Shown here piece after piece: positions 7,714 through 15,079 of a DNA stretch of 16,700 nt. A program made the translations under genes and the position numbers. This DNA is from Pseudomonadota bacterium (lineage in GTDB: Bacteria > Pseudomonadota > Gammaproteobacteria > Halothiobacillales > Halothiobacillaceae), in contig JAJYPA010000131.1 of assembly GCA_021795795.1 (NCBI GenBank), forward strand, positions 1 to 16,700, in the 5' to 3' direction. Numbering within the stretch: the stretch's first letter is position 1; the number at the start of each line of letters is the position of its first letter. Below the pieces are notes generated by a model. It was not told the DNA's origin. It did no database searches and saw nothing but the letters and a program-made list of their open reading frames with translations.

Positions 7714-9396
7714 ATGGTTATCGTAGAAAATTTAGAGCTGAACTTATGTCAAGGATTGGTGACAACGATGGACATGCTTTCATTCGACCATAGAACCTCA
7801 TCAGAGGGACTGGAAGACCAGCCAGTGAATTGGGAGCTCGCGGTAGCTTCAATGGAGTCCGTTCTCTCCCATTCCTCTACTCATCGCAAAACCCGTCTTG
7901 TGGATTTGCTGGCTCAGACTGAGAACATGCTCATTGATGCGCGTCGATTTCGTCAGCCGCAGTTGGCAAATGCATTGGATCGCCTTTTGCACGCCATCCA
8001 GCAGGAATTGATTGCGCCCGCTGAGGATTTCAGTCGTCTGATTCGACTGATTCGGTACATTGATCGGATTATCAAGAACATGCTCCTTATTTCTCATAAG
8101 GATGCCCTGCCCGTTGCATTGATTATCAGTGCTCAGGAACCTTCTGATGTGTTGAGAGATGCCTTGTCTCGATCTGGGTTTGCGCCCAGGACAATCAATG
8201 CCCAAGCCCTTGAGTATGACAAGATAAAAGCGCTTGCAGCTGAGGCTGAATTGATCATGCTCTTGGTCCAGGGTGATGAGTCTGTAGCCAGCCTAGATAT
8301 CCCCTTTGAGTTGATCGAGAATGAACTTCGGCATAAGACATCGCTCCTGATTTCTAGCAAAGACTCTTTTCAGATCCGTGCCACAGCCGCCAAGGCTGGA
8401 GTCTCACATTTCCTTACAGAACCACTTGATGTGTGCCGTCTCAATACTTTATTGCAGTCTTCTCGTATTTTGGATGAAGAAAATAAACCACTGAAAGTGC
8501 TTATGGTGGATGACATGGTGACGGCCGGTGTCTATTGGGGCAAGCACTTTCAGATGCAAAACATCAATTTCCGTTTTGAAACGAAGCCCGAACAGGCCTA
8601 CCGCAGCGCCGTGGAGATGCAGCCGGATATCATCCTGCTTGATCTCTATATGCCCGATATCGATGGAATTGATTTGGCGAAGATTTTCCGAGAGCACCCT
8701 CGTTTGCGGGATGTGCCGATTTTATTCATGTCGACCGAGGAAAATGATCGCCGACGCATGAACGCCAAGATTCAAGGCGGTGACGATTTCCTGAATAAAA
8801 CGATTGCGATCGACGATCTGCTTAAGATGGTGCGTTACCGGGCTTTGCGCTATCGCCAGTCAATGGCTGAAAAGCGCAGCGATTCTCTGACCGGTTTGCT
8901 GAACCACAACGCCATCAAGGATCTGGTCGAGGCTGAAATCGATCGCGCTAACCGCCAGAATCAGCAGTTGTCTGTTGTTCTGATTGATATCGATCATTTC
9001 AAGAACGTGAACGATACCTATGGCCACCAAGCGGGCGACATCGTCATCAGAAAGCTATCGAATCTATTGAATACGCGGCTGCGTCGGTACGATGGCGTCG
9101 GGCGCTATGGTGGCGAAGAATTTATGGTCACCCTGCCAAACACAGACGAGCAAACAGCCGCGCATTTGATCAATCGGCTTAGAGTGCAATTCGGTCAGTC
9201 AGGCACGCTTACAGAGAACGGCAGCAACCTGTTCTGCACGTTCAGTGCCGGTATCGCGAGTTTTCCACGCTTTCTTGACCTGACATCTTTGATTGAAGCG
9301 GCTGATCAGCATTTGTACGTGGCCAAAGCAAATGGTAGAAATCGGGTTGTTTGTAGCGAAGAGGCGCTTGGCACGTCTCCCTTAGCGTCCGACTGA
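7714..9396 (+). CDS. Response-regulator diguanylate cyclase (degenerate REC - REC - GGDEF)
   Basis: This is a predicted enzyme making cyclic di-GMP from two GTP, under control of phosphorylation. The 560 residues fall into four parts. Residues about 35-127 are a mostly helical region without a recognised motif. Residues about 132-248 have receiver-like alternation, but the acidic pair and phospho-Asp are gone and the usual Lys is replaced (FLTEPLD). Residues 260-375 are an intact receiver with Asp266/Asp267, phospho-acceptor Asp310 (LLDLYMPDIDG), Ser340-Thr341 and Lys362. Residues 389-545 are a GGDEF domain opening DSLTGLLNH, with the active-site GGEEF at 466-470 and an inhibitory-site RxxD (RRYD, 457-460) five residues before it. 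Cytoplasmic; no membrane segment. ATG 7714 has no clear ribosome binding site; ATG 7768, with AAGGA 12 bases upstream, is a credible alternative. No partner kinase is nearby. Confidence 0.92.
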   Translation: MVIVENLELNLCQGLVTTMDMLSFDHRTSSEGLEDQPVNWELAVASMESVLSHSSTHRKTRLVDLLAQTENMLIDARRFRQPQLANALDRLLHAIQQELIAPAEDFSRLIRLIRYIDRIIKNMLLISHKDALPVALIISAQEPSDVLRDALSRSGFAPRTINAQALEYDKIKALAAEAELIMLLVQGDESVASLDIPFELIENELRHKTSLLISSKDSFQIRATAAKAGVSHFLTEPLDVCRLNTLLQSSRILDEENKPLKVLMVDDMVTAGVYWGKHFQMQNINFRFETKPEQAYRSAVEMQPDIILLDLYMPDIDGIDLAKIFREHPRLRDVPILFMSTEENDRRRMNAKIQGGDDFLNKTIAIDDLLKMVRYRALRYRQSMAEKRSDSLTGLLNHNAIKDLVEAEIDRANRQNQQLSVVLIDIDHFKNVNDTYGHQAGDIVIRKLSNLLNTRLRRYDGVGRYGGEEFMVTLPNTDEQTAAHLINRLRVQFGQSGTLTENGSNLFCTFSAGIASFPRFLDLTSLIEAADQHLYVAKANGRNRVVCSEEALGTSPLASD

Positions 9397-9397
9397 A

Positions 9398-9427
9398 TTC
9401 GCAATGTCCCTATCATGGGTCTACAAT
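9398..9427 (+). promoter_or_regulatory. Candidate sigma-70 promoter for grxD
   Basis: TTCGCA (9398-9403) and TACAAT (9422-9427) are separated by 18 bases. The -10 is good (5 of 6) and the -35 moderate (4 of 6). Transcription would start near 9434, leaving a short leader with GAGG before the grxD ATG. Confidence 0.4.
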
Positions 9428-9455
9428 GTTTAGAAATTTTCACACCGAGGTATCT

Positions 9456-9791
9456 ATGGACGTTCTTGAGCGTATTGACCAATTCGTTAAACAAAATCCC
9501 GTTATTATTTTTATGAAAGGCACGCCGCAGTTTCCAAGCTGCGGTTTCTCCAGCCGCACGGCTGAAGCGTTAAAGGCCTGTCAGGTGCCATTTGGCTATG
9601 TCAATGTATTGGCTGACCCGGAGATCTTTGAAAACCTTCCCCGTTACCGCGATTGGCCTACATTTCCGCAAGTTTATGTGAATGGCGAACTCATTGGTGG
9701 TTGCGACATTACGTTGGAAATGTTCGAACGTGGGGAGTTGCAACCTCTGGTTGAAGCTGCCGTTAAAGCTCAAGAAGGCAATCAGGTCTGA
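9456..9791 (+). CDS. grxD: Monothiol glutaredoxin, Grx4 family (GrxD)
   Basis: Grx4-type monothiol glutaredoxins carry a glutathione-ligated [2Fe-2S] cluster, often with BolA, and deliver or sense iron-sulfur clusters in the cytoplasm. The 111-residue product has the signature CGFS at 29-32, preceded by FMKGTPQFPS. It also has WPTFPQVYVNGELIGGCDI, which forms the glutathione and partner surface, and then EMFERGELQPL. I place the start at ATG 9456 because MDVLERIDQF aligns with the family N-terminus and CGAGG lies just upstream. The in-frame ATG at 9426 would add ten residues that the family does not have. The stop overlaps the end of truD on the other strand by 10 bases, so the two genes converge with no terminator between them. 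Confidence 0.95.
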   Translation: MDVLERIDQFVKQNPVIIFMKGTPQFPSCGFSSRTAEALKACQVPFGYVNVLADPEIFENLPRYRDWPTFPQVYVNGELIGGCDITLEMFERGELQPLVEAAVKAQEGNQV

Positions 9792-10870
9792 GTTAGTTCG
9801 ATAATCTCCCGAAGCAAAGCGGTCGCATAACTTCCTGATTCCAATTCAAACGACAGATTGAGGATGCGGCCGCCCTCCTCTGTCTTTTCTTCACACTGCA
9901 AACCGGTTACCGGTGCCATCAAAGCGCGTCGATCATGATCAACACGCCAGTCATGCAAATGGCTTGACCAGTTTTCAGCGCCATAACGCGACAAAACCTC
10001 CGCCGCAATTCGGTTTTCCTCGGCCTGAACACACTCGCCGGCAGGACTCGCCCCCTCGCCCCAAAGTGGCCCCGTGAGCCAAATATCTTTAATATCAATT
10101 CGTTGCTGCGCGTTGTTCAATTCTTCATCAGCAACTAAAAACCAACTATTCGTGCCCGCAAGGCGAGCCAGATCCCCAGATTCCGCGGTGGCTTCCGTAC
10201 TCCGGGACAGACGATCGGACAAGACACGGTTGAAGATTTCAGCTCTGAGCGTCGAAATGCCCCAGTTTCGATCAGCGCGACTGATTGAACGGGCGTTCGA
10301 TAATCGTCCCAGCTTTTCGAGCAACGCATAGTTGCCGCCAGCGTGCCCGAATCGCTGCTCGGCAAAGTAGTTGGGAAAACCTTGCTCTTCTAACCTGTCC
10401 AGCCGTTGCACAAATTCCGGGTCATCACCGATCACATTGCGAATCGTTATCGAAAAACGGTTGCCTCTATGATTACCACGGCGCAACTTCTTGCGATGCA
10501 GGTTCCAGCGAAGTACCACCACGTGATCTGGTAATGCATCGATCCAGTCCGGCGGATTCTCTGATGAATGGGATGCCGCCAAAGGCAGGCTTACCCACTG
10601 AGTGGTAACCGCGAGTTTGTCCTTCATGCCGCAAAAACCGATGTCTCTCTCAGCCACACCGGACAATTTGGACAGTAGCCCCAGCATATGACCCGTGGTT
10701 ATTCCAGTTTTCTCGATCAGAAACAGACCGTGAGTGCCTTCTCCATCCGGTTCAAATCCGAGGATTTCATCAACGCGGAAGTCTGCTGGAGACTGTTTCA
10801 ACTGCCCTTTCAGAATGGGCGGAGCACCGCGATACGACAACTGATTCAGTGGCCCGGAGCTGATACTCAT
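9782..10870 (-). CDS. truD: tRNA pseudouridine(13) synthase TruD
   Basis: TruD converts U13 of tRNA-Glu to pseudouridine. The 362 residues contain the family hallmark FCGMKDKLAVTTQW, with Asp84 as the catalytic aspartate. They also contain FRVDEILGFEPDGEGTH near the N-terminus, and FPNYFAEQRFG (the F-N-Y-FG-QRFG motif, slightly altered). The TRUD insertion domain lies in the middle. The start ATG shares an ATGA with the stop of pyrC upstream, the usual sign of translational coupling. In E. coli truD sits with surE, ispD and ispF, so the pyrC pairing here is a different context. It is the last gene of the minus-strand operon and converges on grxD. The identification is firm. Its substrate tRNA-Glu is encoded twice near the right end of the window. 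Confidence 0.95.
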   Translation of the reverse strand: MSISSGPLNQLSYRGAPPILKGQLKQSPADFRVDEILGFEPDGEGTHGLFLIEKTGITTGHMLGLLSKLSGVAERDIGFCGMKDKLAVTTQWVSLPLAASHSSENPPDWIDALPDHVVVLRWNLHRKKLRRGNHRGNRFSITIRNVIGDDPEFVQRLDRLEEQGFPNYFAEQRFGHAGGNYALLEKLGRLSNARSISRADRNWGISTLRAEIFNRVLSDRLSRSTEATAESGDLARLAGTNSWFLVADEELNNAQQRIDIKDIWLTGPLWGEGASPAGECVQAEENRIAAEVLSRYGAENWSSHLHDWRVDHDRRALMAPVTGLQCEEKTEEGGRILNLSFELESGSYATALLREIIELTQT

Positions 10871-11910
10871 TCGAGCAGCTCGAACCGCCAGGCGATTGAC
10901 TCACCCGCGCGTAAAGGCACAAGGCGCTGATTGTCATCTACAGGAAAGCTTTCGGGCACTTGTGTTTTGGTTCGCGTCAGCCGTACGCGTTTTTCATTAA
11001 TGGGCAGCTGGTAAAAAAGCGGGCCGTTCAGGCTGGTAAAGGCCTCCAGTTGATCCAATTTGCCAACTTCATCAAATGCTTCGGCGTACAATTCTAGGGC
11101 AGCGTAACCGGTAAATGCACCGGCACAACCACAGGCAGATTCCTTGCTAGATTGCGTGTGTGGCGCCGTATCGGTGCCCATGAAGAATTTTGGATTGCCT
11201 GATGTGGCGGCATTCAGCAAGGATTGCCGATGCGTTTCGCGCTTGAGGATGGGCAAGCAGTAATAGTGTGGCCGGATGCCGCCGGCAAGCATGGCATTGC
11301 GGTTGTACAGCAAATGATGTGCCGTGATGGTGGCCGCGACCCGCTCCGATTGGCTCATGACGAAGTCGACCGCCTGCGTTGTCGTGATGTGCTCCATTAC
11401 CAGTCGCAAATCAGGGAATCGATTCAGAATGGGCGTGAGTACACGGTCTATGAACACCGCTTCACGATCGAAAATATCGATGTTCGGATCAACCACTTCG
11501 CCATGAACCAGCAAGGGCAAACCGGAACGAGCCAATTCACCCAACAGGTGATCGATGCTTAATGGATCACGCACACCTCGATCCGAGTTGGTTGTCGCCC
11601 CTGCCGGATACAATTTGACGGCATGAATATAAGGGCAGGCAGCGGCTGCGGCCAGTTCCTCAACGGTTGTCTGCTCGGTGAGATACAGCGTCATCAACGG
11701 CTCGAAACATATTCCTTCCGGAATGGCAGCCAGGATGTGATCTCGATAGGCCAGAGCCTCGGCCACGGTTGTCACGGGCGGAAACAGATTAGGCATAATG
11801 ATTGCCCGATGGCATTGTTTTGCGGTAAATGCTGCGACAGCTTTAAGCATTGCACCATCGCGCAGATGTACATGCCAATCGTCCGGTTGCCGGATCACAA
11901 GTTCATTCAT
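10867..11910 (-). CDS. pyrC: Dihydroorotase (class II, PyrC)
   Basis: PyrC closes carbamoyl-aspartate to dihydroorotate in pyrimidine synthesis. The 347-residue length equals the E. coli enzyme (348). The N-terminal zinc motif reads DWHVHLRDG. The carboxylated metal-bridging lysine lies in HAVKLYPAGATTNSDRG, and further metal ligands are in LLVHGEV and VMEHITT. FMGTDTAPHTQSSKE, with the catalytic Asp, follows. The start ATG at 11910 has no strong ribosome binding site and lies 37 bases after the DsrE-like gene; it may be translated in coupling with that gene. The gene overlaps truD by 4 bases. No pyr attenuator was recognised upstream. Confidence 0.97.
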   Translation of the reverse strand: MNELVIRQPDDWHVHLRDGAMLKAVAAFTAKQCHRAIIMPNLFPPVTTVAEALAYRDHILAAIPEGICFEPLMTLYLTEQTTVEELAAAAACPYIHAVKLYPAGATTNSDRGVRDPLSIDHLLGELARSGLPLLVHGEVVDPNIDIFDREAVFIDRVLTPILNRFPDLRLVMEHITTTQAVDFVMSQSERVAATITAHHLLYNRNAMLAGGIRPHYYCLPILKRETHRQSLLNAATSGNPKFFMGTDTAPHTQSSKESACGCAGAFTGYAALELYAEAFDEVGKLDQLEAFTSLNGPLFYQLPINEKRVRLTRTKTQVPESFPVDDNQRLVPLRAGESIAWRFELLE

Positions 11911-11947
11911 AAGGGAGCTTCGGTCTTAAAGAAAATAAGTGGGCCAT

Positions 11948-12430
11948 TTACCATGCAATGTACGCCCAGCCTTGCTCCTGATACTCCATCAGTGCAGCGG
12001 CACCGACCTGGCGAATCTTGGCGAAGGAGCGCATATCGCTATCCTTGTAGCCGACGGTGTGCATGGTGTTGCCACAGGCTACAAATTGCACGCCATAGTT
12101 CTCTGAGAAGCCCTGTACCCGTTCGTAAATCAGCTTGTCCACCGGGCGTTTCGGATCTTTGGCCAGAATGTGGATGCCCTTGGAAAAAGCAACTACGGCC
12201 AACTGAATGTTCCCGCCAAACTCGGTGAGCAGCGCACTCATGGAATTGAGGATATGGGTCTGGTACTCGGTATCGTCCTGATTCAACTGAAAGACAAGAT
12301 GGTGCTGGGGCTTGTCTCCGGGAAAACTCAATTCATCAGCCGCCTGTGCGCTTTTCACGCCGAGGGCCAATGAACTGGCACCTGCCATCGCCGTGATGAA
12401 CTGACGACGATTTTTAAGAATATCCGACAT
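11948..12430 (-). CDS. Tat-exported DsrE-family protein
   Basis: The 160-residue product starts with a twin-arginine signal: NRRQFITAMAG (Arg8-Arg9), a hydrophobic stretch, and a likely cleavage after AQA (about residue 30). The mature part, from HHLVFQLNQDD onward, has the alpha/beta pattern of DsrE/DsrF-like proteins. It contains QLAVVAFSKGIHIL, a loop KRPVDKLIYERVQGFSENYGVQFVACGNTM with one conserved-type cysteine (Cys119), and a helical C-terminus. Cytoplasmic DsrE proteins carry sulfur on a cysteine. Exported single-domain relatives are common, but their function is not established. Tat export implies folding, perhaps with a cofactor or metal, before transport. A strong CAGGAG precedes the ATG. 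It lies between the glycosyltransferase and pyrC in one run of minus-strand genes. The family call is solid; the role is unknown. Confidence 0.85.
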   Translation of the reverse strand: MSDILKNRRQFITAMAGASSLALGVKSAQAADELSFPGDKPQHHLVFQLNQDDTEYQTHILNSMSALLTEFGGNIQLAVVAFSKGIHILAKDPKRPVDKLIYERVQGFSENYGVQFVACGNTMHTVGYKDSDMRSFAKIRQVGAAALMEYQEQGWAYIAW

Positions 12431-12471
12431 ACTGACACTCCTGATACTTCATTCTGACTTGTTTTTTAATC

Positions 12472-14031
12472 TTAGCGCATTCGAACCAGGGCCACACCGC
12501 CCTGTTCAAAAAGCACCTTCGCACCTGGCAATTGGGCCAAATCGACAACCCGCGTCAATACCAAATCGCCCGCAACAGGTTGATTTCGCTTAAGAATTTT
12601 GCCCGCGTATACACCAAAACTTGGGGTATTCATCTTGTACATAACAGCGTCACCCGGAAGGCCCCGTGCGATTAAACCAGCCGCGCGAATCGGGCCTTGC
12701 TGTAGTGAAGCCACAATCGGTAAAAGTTGTGCATTGGCGATCCACGAAAAGGACAAAGCAAGCGGAATCATGATGGCCGCTGCCGACCGGCGTTTCTGGA
12801 ACACCATGACAATAGACAGAATCAGAAACAAAACCAAGGGGAGATACCAGGACCAGCCAAAATATTGCGCTCTATCTGCCAGCATGTCCTGAACATAAGG
12901 GGGATTGATTTTGTTGAAAAACACGTCAAGTAGCGAAGGCAGTGCCAGCAAAACAGCAAAAAATAACCAGGCAGGCAAGGCATGTGCCCAGCGATTGTGA
13001 ATCGTGGGGAAATACACAGCCATGATCATGATCAAACCGATCAGTCCGTAATTCAGGTAGTGAGGCAGTTTGGTTCCAGAAAAGGAAAATAGAATCAGGA
13101 CAAACAGAAACCAAATCCAGCCGAATCGGATCAGTGCTTTTTGGTCGTTTTCAGGCTTACCCCAAAATGAACGCAAATCGCCCGCCCCGCGCCGGATGGC
13201 CACCACAACCAGGCTGGTGAACGGAAGCAGCGCAATGAACGTAACGACCGGGTAGTACCAGAAGCCACCGGAATGCCCTTCCATGGGCGCATTGAATCTG
13301 CCCACGTTGTTCTTGAGGAAAAAACCTTCGATGAATGCCTGCCCTTCCCTTATGTATTCAAGCACATACCAAGGCAAGGCAACAAGCAGGAAGATGACAA
13401 GACCGCGCCAGTCCAGCACCGCGCGCCACCAGGACGACCATTTACCGGTAGAAAGGTAGAACAGAAGGCTTACCGCGCCCGGGATAACAACCGCGACAGG
13501 CCCCTTGGTCAAAAAACCCAGCGCCATGGCGAGGTAGGCCCAGCGTATATAGGCTGCGCGTTCGGTTTGCCAATGGCGAAAAATTGCAAACATGGCCCAT
13601 GTGACGAACAGGATCAAAACTGCATCCGCAATAGCCGCCTTGCCCACCACCGTTGTCATCAGGCTCGTTGACGCGATAAGCGCGGCGTAGAAAGCCTTTT
13701 GCGAATCAGTTACTTCAGTCATGAAGCGGTAAATCAAATATACCCAAGCCGTAGAAGCCAACGCAGAGGGAAGGCGGAAGGCAAATTCGTTAAAACCGAA
13801 TAAATACGCGGGGATGGCTTGAAGCCAGTAGATCAGAATGGGTTTATCGAATCGGGGCACCGAATTGAGGTAAGGCGTGATGAAGTCATGCCGCAAAAAC
13901 ATTTCACGCGTGGCCGTTGTGAATGCGCCCTCATCCAGATCGAATAACGGCATGGACCAGATATAGCCATAGAATCCGATGAAAACGGCCAAACCCAGTA
14001 TGAGCAAATGTGCGTAGCGGTGTTGAGTCAT
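12472..14031 (-). CDS. ArnT-like membrane glycosyltransferase (PMT/GT39-type fold)
   Basis: These integral membrane enzymes move a sugar from an undecaprenyl-phosphate carrier to a periplasmic acceptor such as lipid A or a protein. The 519-residue protein has about a dozen hydrophobic segments. The first periplasmic loop carries DLDEGAF (31-37), the acidic catalytic motif, and the family's FDKP-IYWLQ element (61-71). AFRLPSALAS and the lysine-containing LTKGPVAVVIPG loop follow, then a soluble C-terminal part of roughly 90 residues. It is somewhat shorter than E. coli ArnT (550). No arn sugar-synthesis genes are nearby, so lipid A aminoarabinose transfer should not be assumed. It is the first gene of the minus-strand run, and no good ribosome binding site precedes its ATG. 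Substrate and acceptor are unknown. Confidence 0.85.
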   Translation of the reverse strand: MTQHRYAHLLILGLAVFIGFYGYIWSMPLFDLDEGAFTTATREMFLRHDFITPYLNSVPRFDKPILIYWLQAIPAYLFGFNEFAFRLPSALASTAWVYLIYRFMTEVTDSQKAFYAALIASTSLMTTVVGKAAIADAVLILFVTWAMFAIFRHWQTERAAYIRWAYLAMALGFLTKGPVAVVIPGAVSLLFYLSTGKWSSWWRAVLDWRGLVIFLLVALPWYVLEYIREGQAFIEGFFLKNNVGRFNAPMEGHSGGFWYYPVVTFIALLPFTSLVVVAIRRGAGDLRSFWGKPENDQKALIRFGWIWFLFVLILFSFSGTKLPHYLNYGLIGLIMIMAVYFPTIHNRWAHALPAWLFFAVLLALPSLLDVFFNKINPPYVQDMLADRAQYFGWSWYLPLVLFLILSIVMVFQKRRSAAAIMIPLALSFSWIANAQLLPIVASLQQGPIRAAGLIARGLPGDAVMYKMNTPSFGVYAGKILKRNQPVAGDLVLTRVVDLAQLPGAKVLFEQGGVALVRMR

Positions 14032-14255
14032 GGGTTTGTATTTGTTGTGATTCGGTGTATGAGAGATTTCAATTTCGTTGGTCTCATTTCGCTTGGCGCG
14101 ATACAGTGCGCGTTTGGCCTACGATATTGAGCACTGGCAACTACGAAGTTGGCGGTGAGATTGTCTGGTGGCCGTAATTACACAAAATTTGACATAGGCC
14201 CGGATACTTTGTCAGAAGCCATTGGGGTTGCTGCGAGTCGGAAAAGTTTTTTACG
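14032..14255. other. Intergenic region between pilZ and the glycosyltransferase gene
   Basis: No gene is supported in these 224 bases. On the minus strand there is a 49-codon open stretch without a start codon and no family resemblance. The region should hold the promoter of the glycosyltransferase-to-truD run, but no clear -35/-10 pair was found, nor a terminator for pilZ. Confidence 0.4.
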
Positions 14256-14597
14256 TTATATCGTAGAGGTAGGGGTGTCCTTATCTAGTGCGCCAGCGAG
14301 GTAGGTTTCGATCTTTGCACGTGTTTGCCCCTTATCCATCGGGCTAAATTGCACTCCGATTCCTGCCGTCTTGCCACCTTGGGCACTATCGGGGGTTAGC
14401 CATACGACTTTAACTGCCAATGCGATCCGCTCTGGCTGTCCCATCAGTGTCAGTGTTAAAAAAAGCTCTTTTCCCAACTCATGCTGAGTGTAGCCGGGGA
14501 TAAACAAGCCGCCATTCTTTATGAACGGCATATAAGAACGGTACAACGTATCCTTGTCAGGAATGTTGTGATGAATCATGCCTCCGCCAAGTGCCAT
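14256..14597 (-). CDS. pilZ: Type IV pilus assembly protein PilZ
   Basis: PilZ of the Pseudomonas PA2960 type is needed for type IV pilus assembly and works with PilB and FimX-like partners. The 113-residue product shows the characteristic run YRSYMPFIKNGGLFIPG (residues 19-35). It continues with LGKELFLTLTLMGQPERI, KVVWLTP, AGIGVQFS (78-85) and the tail KIETYLAGAL. It lacks the arginine-rich RxxxR of c-di-GMP-binding PilZ domains, as is normal for this subgroup, so direct c-di-GMP binding is unlikely. GAGGTGAG precedes the ATG. In Pseudomonas it lies in a tmk-holB-pilZ-tatD group; here none of those genes adjoin it and it seems to be a single-gene unit. Confidence 0.92.
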   Translation of the reverse strand: MALGGGMIHHNIPDKDTLYRSYMPFIKNGGLFIPGYTQHELGKELFLTLTLMGQPERIALAVKVVWLTPDSAQGGKTAGIGVQFSPMDKGQTRAKIETYLAGALDKDTPTSTI

Positions 14598-14639
14598 CCT
14601 TTTCTCACCTCGTATTAGCTTGACTGAATTAATCGCAGC

Positions 14640-14648
14640 ATTCTAACA
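14640..14648 (-). promoter_or_regulatory. Candidate extended -10 promoter for pilZ
   Basis: Read on the minus strand, TGTTAGAAT matches the extended -10 consensus TGnTATAAT with one mismatch. The implied start lies near 14633, about 36 bases before the pilZ ATG. There is no good -35, as expected of extended -10 promoters. The inverted repeat at 14661-14679 covers the -35 zone. Confidence 0.4.
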
Positions 14649-14660
14649 GCAACTTAGAAC

Positions 14661-14679
14661 GAAAATTTCGCCAATTTTC
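14661..14679. repeat. Perfect 7-bp inverted repeat upstream of pilZ
   Basis: GAAAATT (14661-14667) and AATTTTC (14673-14679) flank TCGCC. It overlies the -35 zone of the pilZ promoter candidate, so it could be an operator; equally it may be chance in an AT-rich stretch. Confidence 0.4.
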
Positions 14680-14730
14680 ATACCGCTTACCTGACCTGTA
14701 ACCTAAAAAATCTTTTAGCGTGGAGATTGC

Positions 14731-14742
14731 ATCTGATCAGAT
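14731..14742. repeat. 12-bp perfect palindrome ATCTGATCAGAT
   Basis: The sequence is its own reverse complement over 12 bases. It lies 133 bases upstream of the pilZ start and about 340 bases before the rightward gene. Its symmetry fits a dimeric regulator site, but I recognise no specific regulator. Confidence 0.35.
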
Positions 14743-14990
14743 CAGTTCAATCCTACCCTTTCGTTCGCACACGACTCATTCGCACTTGGACACCTGCTGG
14801 CTCCAGTAATCTGCTGATTGTATGAAATACATTCGCGAGGGCTTCCAATCTGAACAAGTTTCAATTGTGAGCAGAGGCGCTAAATACGAACAGAATTTGA
14901 AAATCACGATCATTTTTGCTTTATTCAGCAGTCGACAATACAGTGATCTGTGTTCTAGCTGGAAGATGAGGCATCCGTGCCTGGTGGTGG

Positions 14991-15005
14991 TGAGAATCAT
15001 TCTCG
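14991..15005 (+). promoter_or_regulatory. Fur-box-like palindrome
   Basis: TGAGAATCATTCTCG matches the 7-1-7 Fur recognition pattern TGATAATnATTATCA at 11 of 14 defined positions. Its core GAGAATCATTCTC (14992-15004) is a perfect 6-1-6 palindrome. It lies 75 bases upstream of the ATG of a secreted GlcG/HbpS-type gene, so iron or haem control of that gene is plausible. The promoter it would block was not clearly identified; TATAGC at 15010-15015 is one -10 possibility. Confidence 0.5.
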
Positions 15006-15079
15006 CCCGTATAGCAAAAGGACGAGCTGAATTAGAAGTAGTGAATAGATAATAAGTTTAAACCCCTTGAGGAGTTCCC

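Larger units (their letters stand above)
14598..15079. other. 482-bp intergenic region between divergent pilZ and GlcG/HbpS-type gene
   Basis: Two open frames here (14822-15052 plus, 14776-15000 minus) have no family resemblance, no convincing ribosome binding site and overlap each other, so I do not call them genes. The region holds a pilZ promoter candidate with an inverted repeat, a 12-bp palindrome at 14731 and a Fur-box-like site at 14991, listed separately. A weak TTGAAA (14897-14902) with TTTATT (14920-14925) at 17-base spacing could serve the rightward gene. Confidence 0.5.

Noticed and set aside
11623..12228. A 201-codon plus-strand open frame
   Set aside because: It runs antisense across the end of the DsrE-like gene, the spacer and the start of pyrC, and its product has no family features.
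14029..14177. A 49-codon minus-strand open stretch upstream of the glycosyltransferase gene, considered as a missed small gene or gene remnant
   Set aside because: No start codon with a ribosome binding site and no recognisable similarity.
14776..15052. Small open frames on both strands in the gap before the GlcG/HbpS-type gene
   Set aside because: They overlap each other, lack good ribosome binding sites and family resemblance, and one covers the Fur-box-like site.
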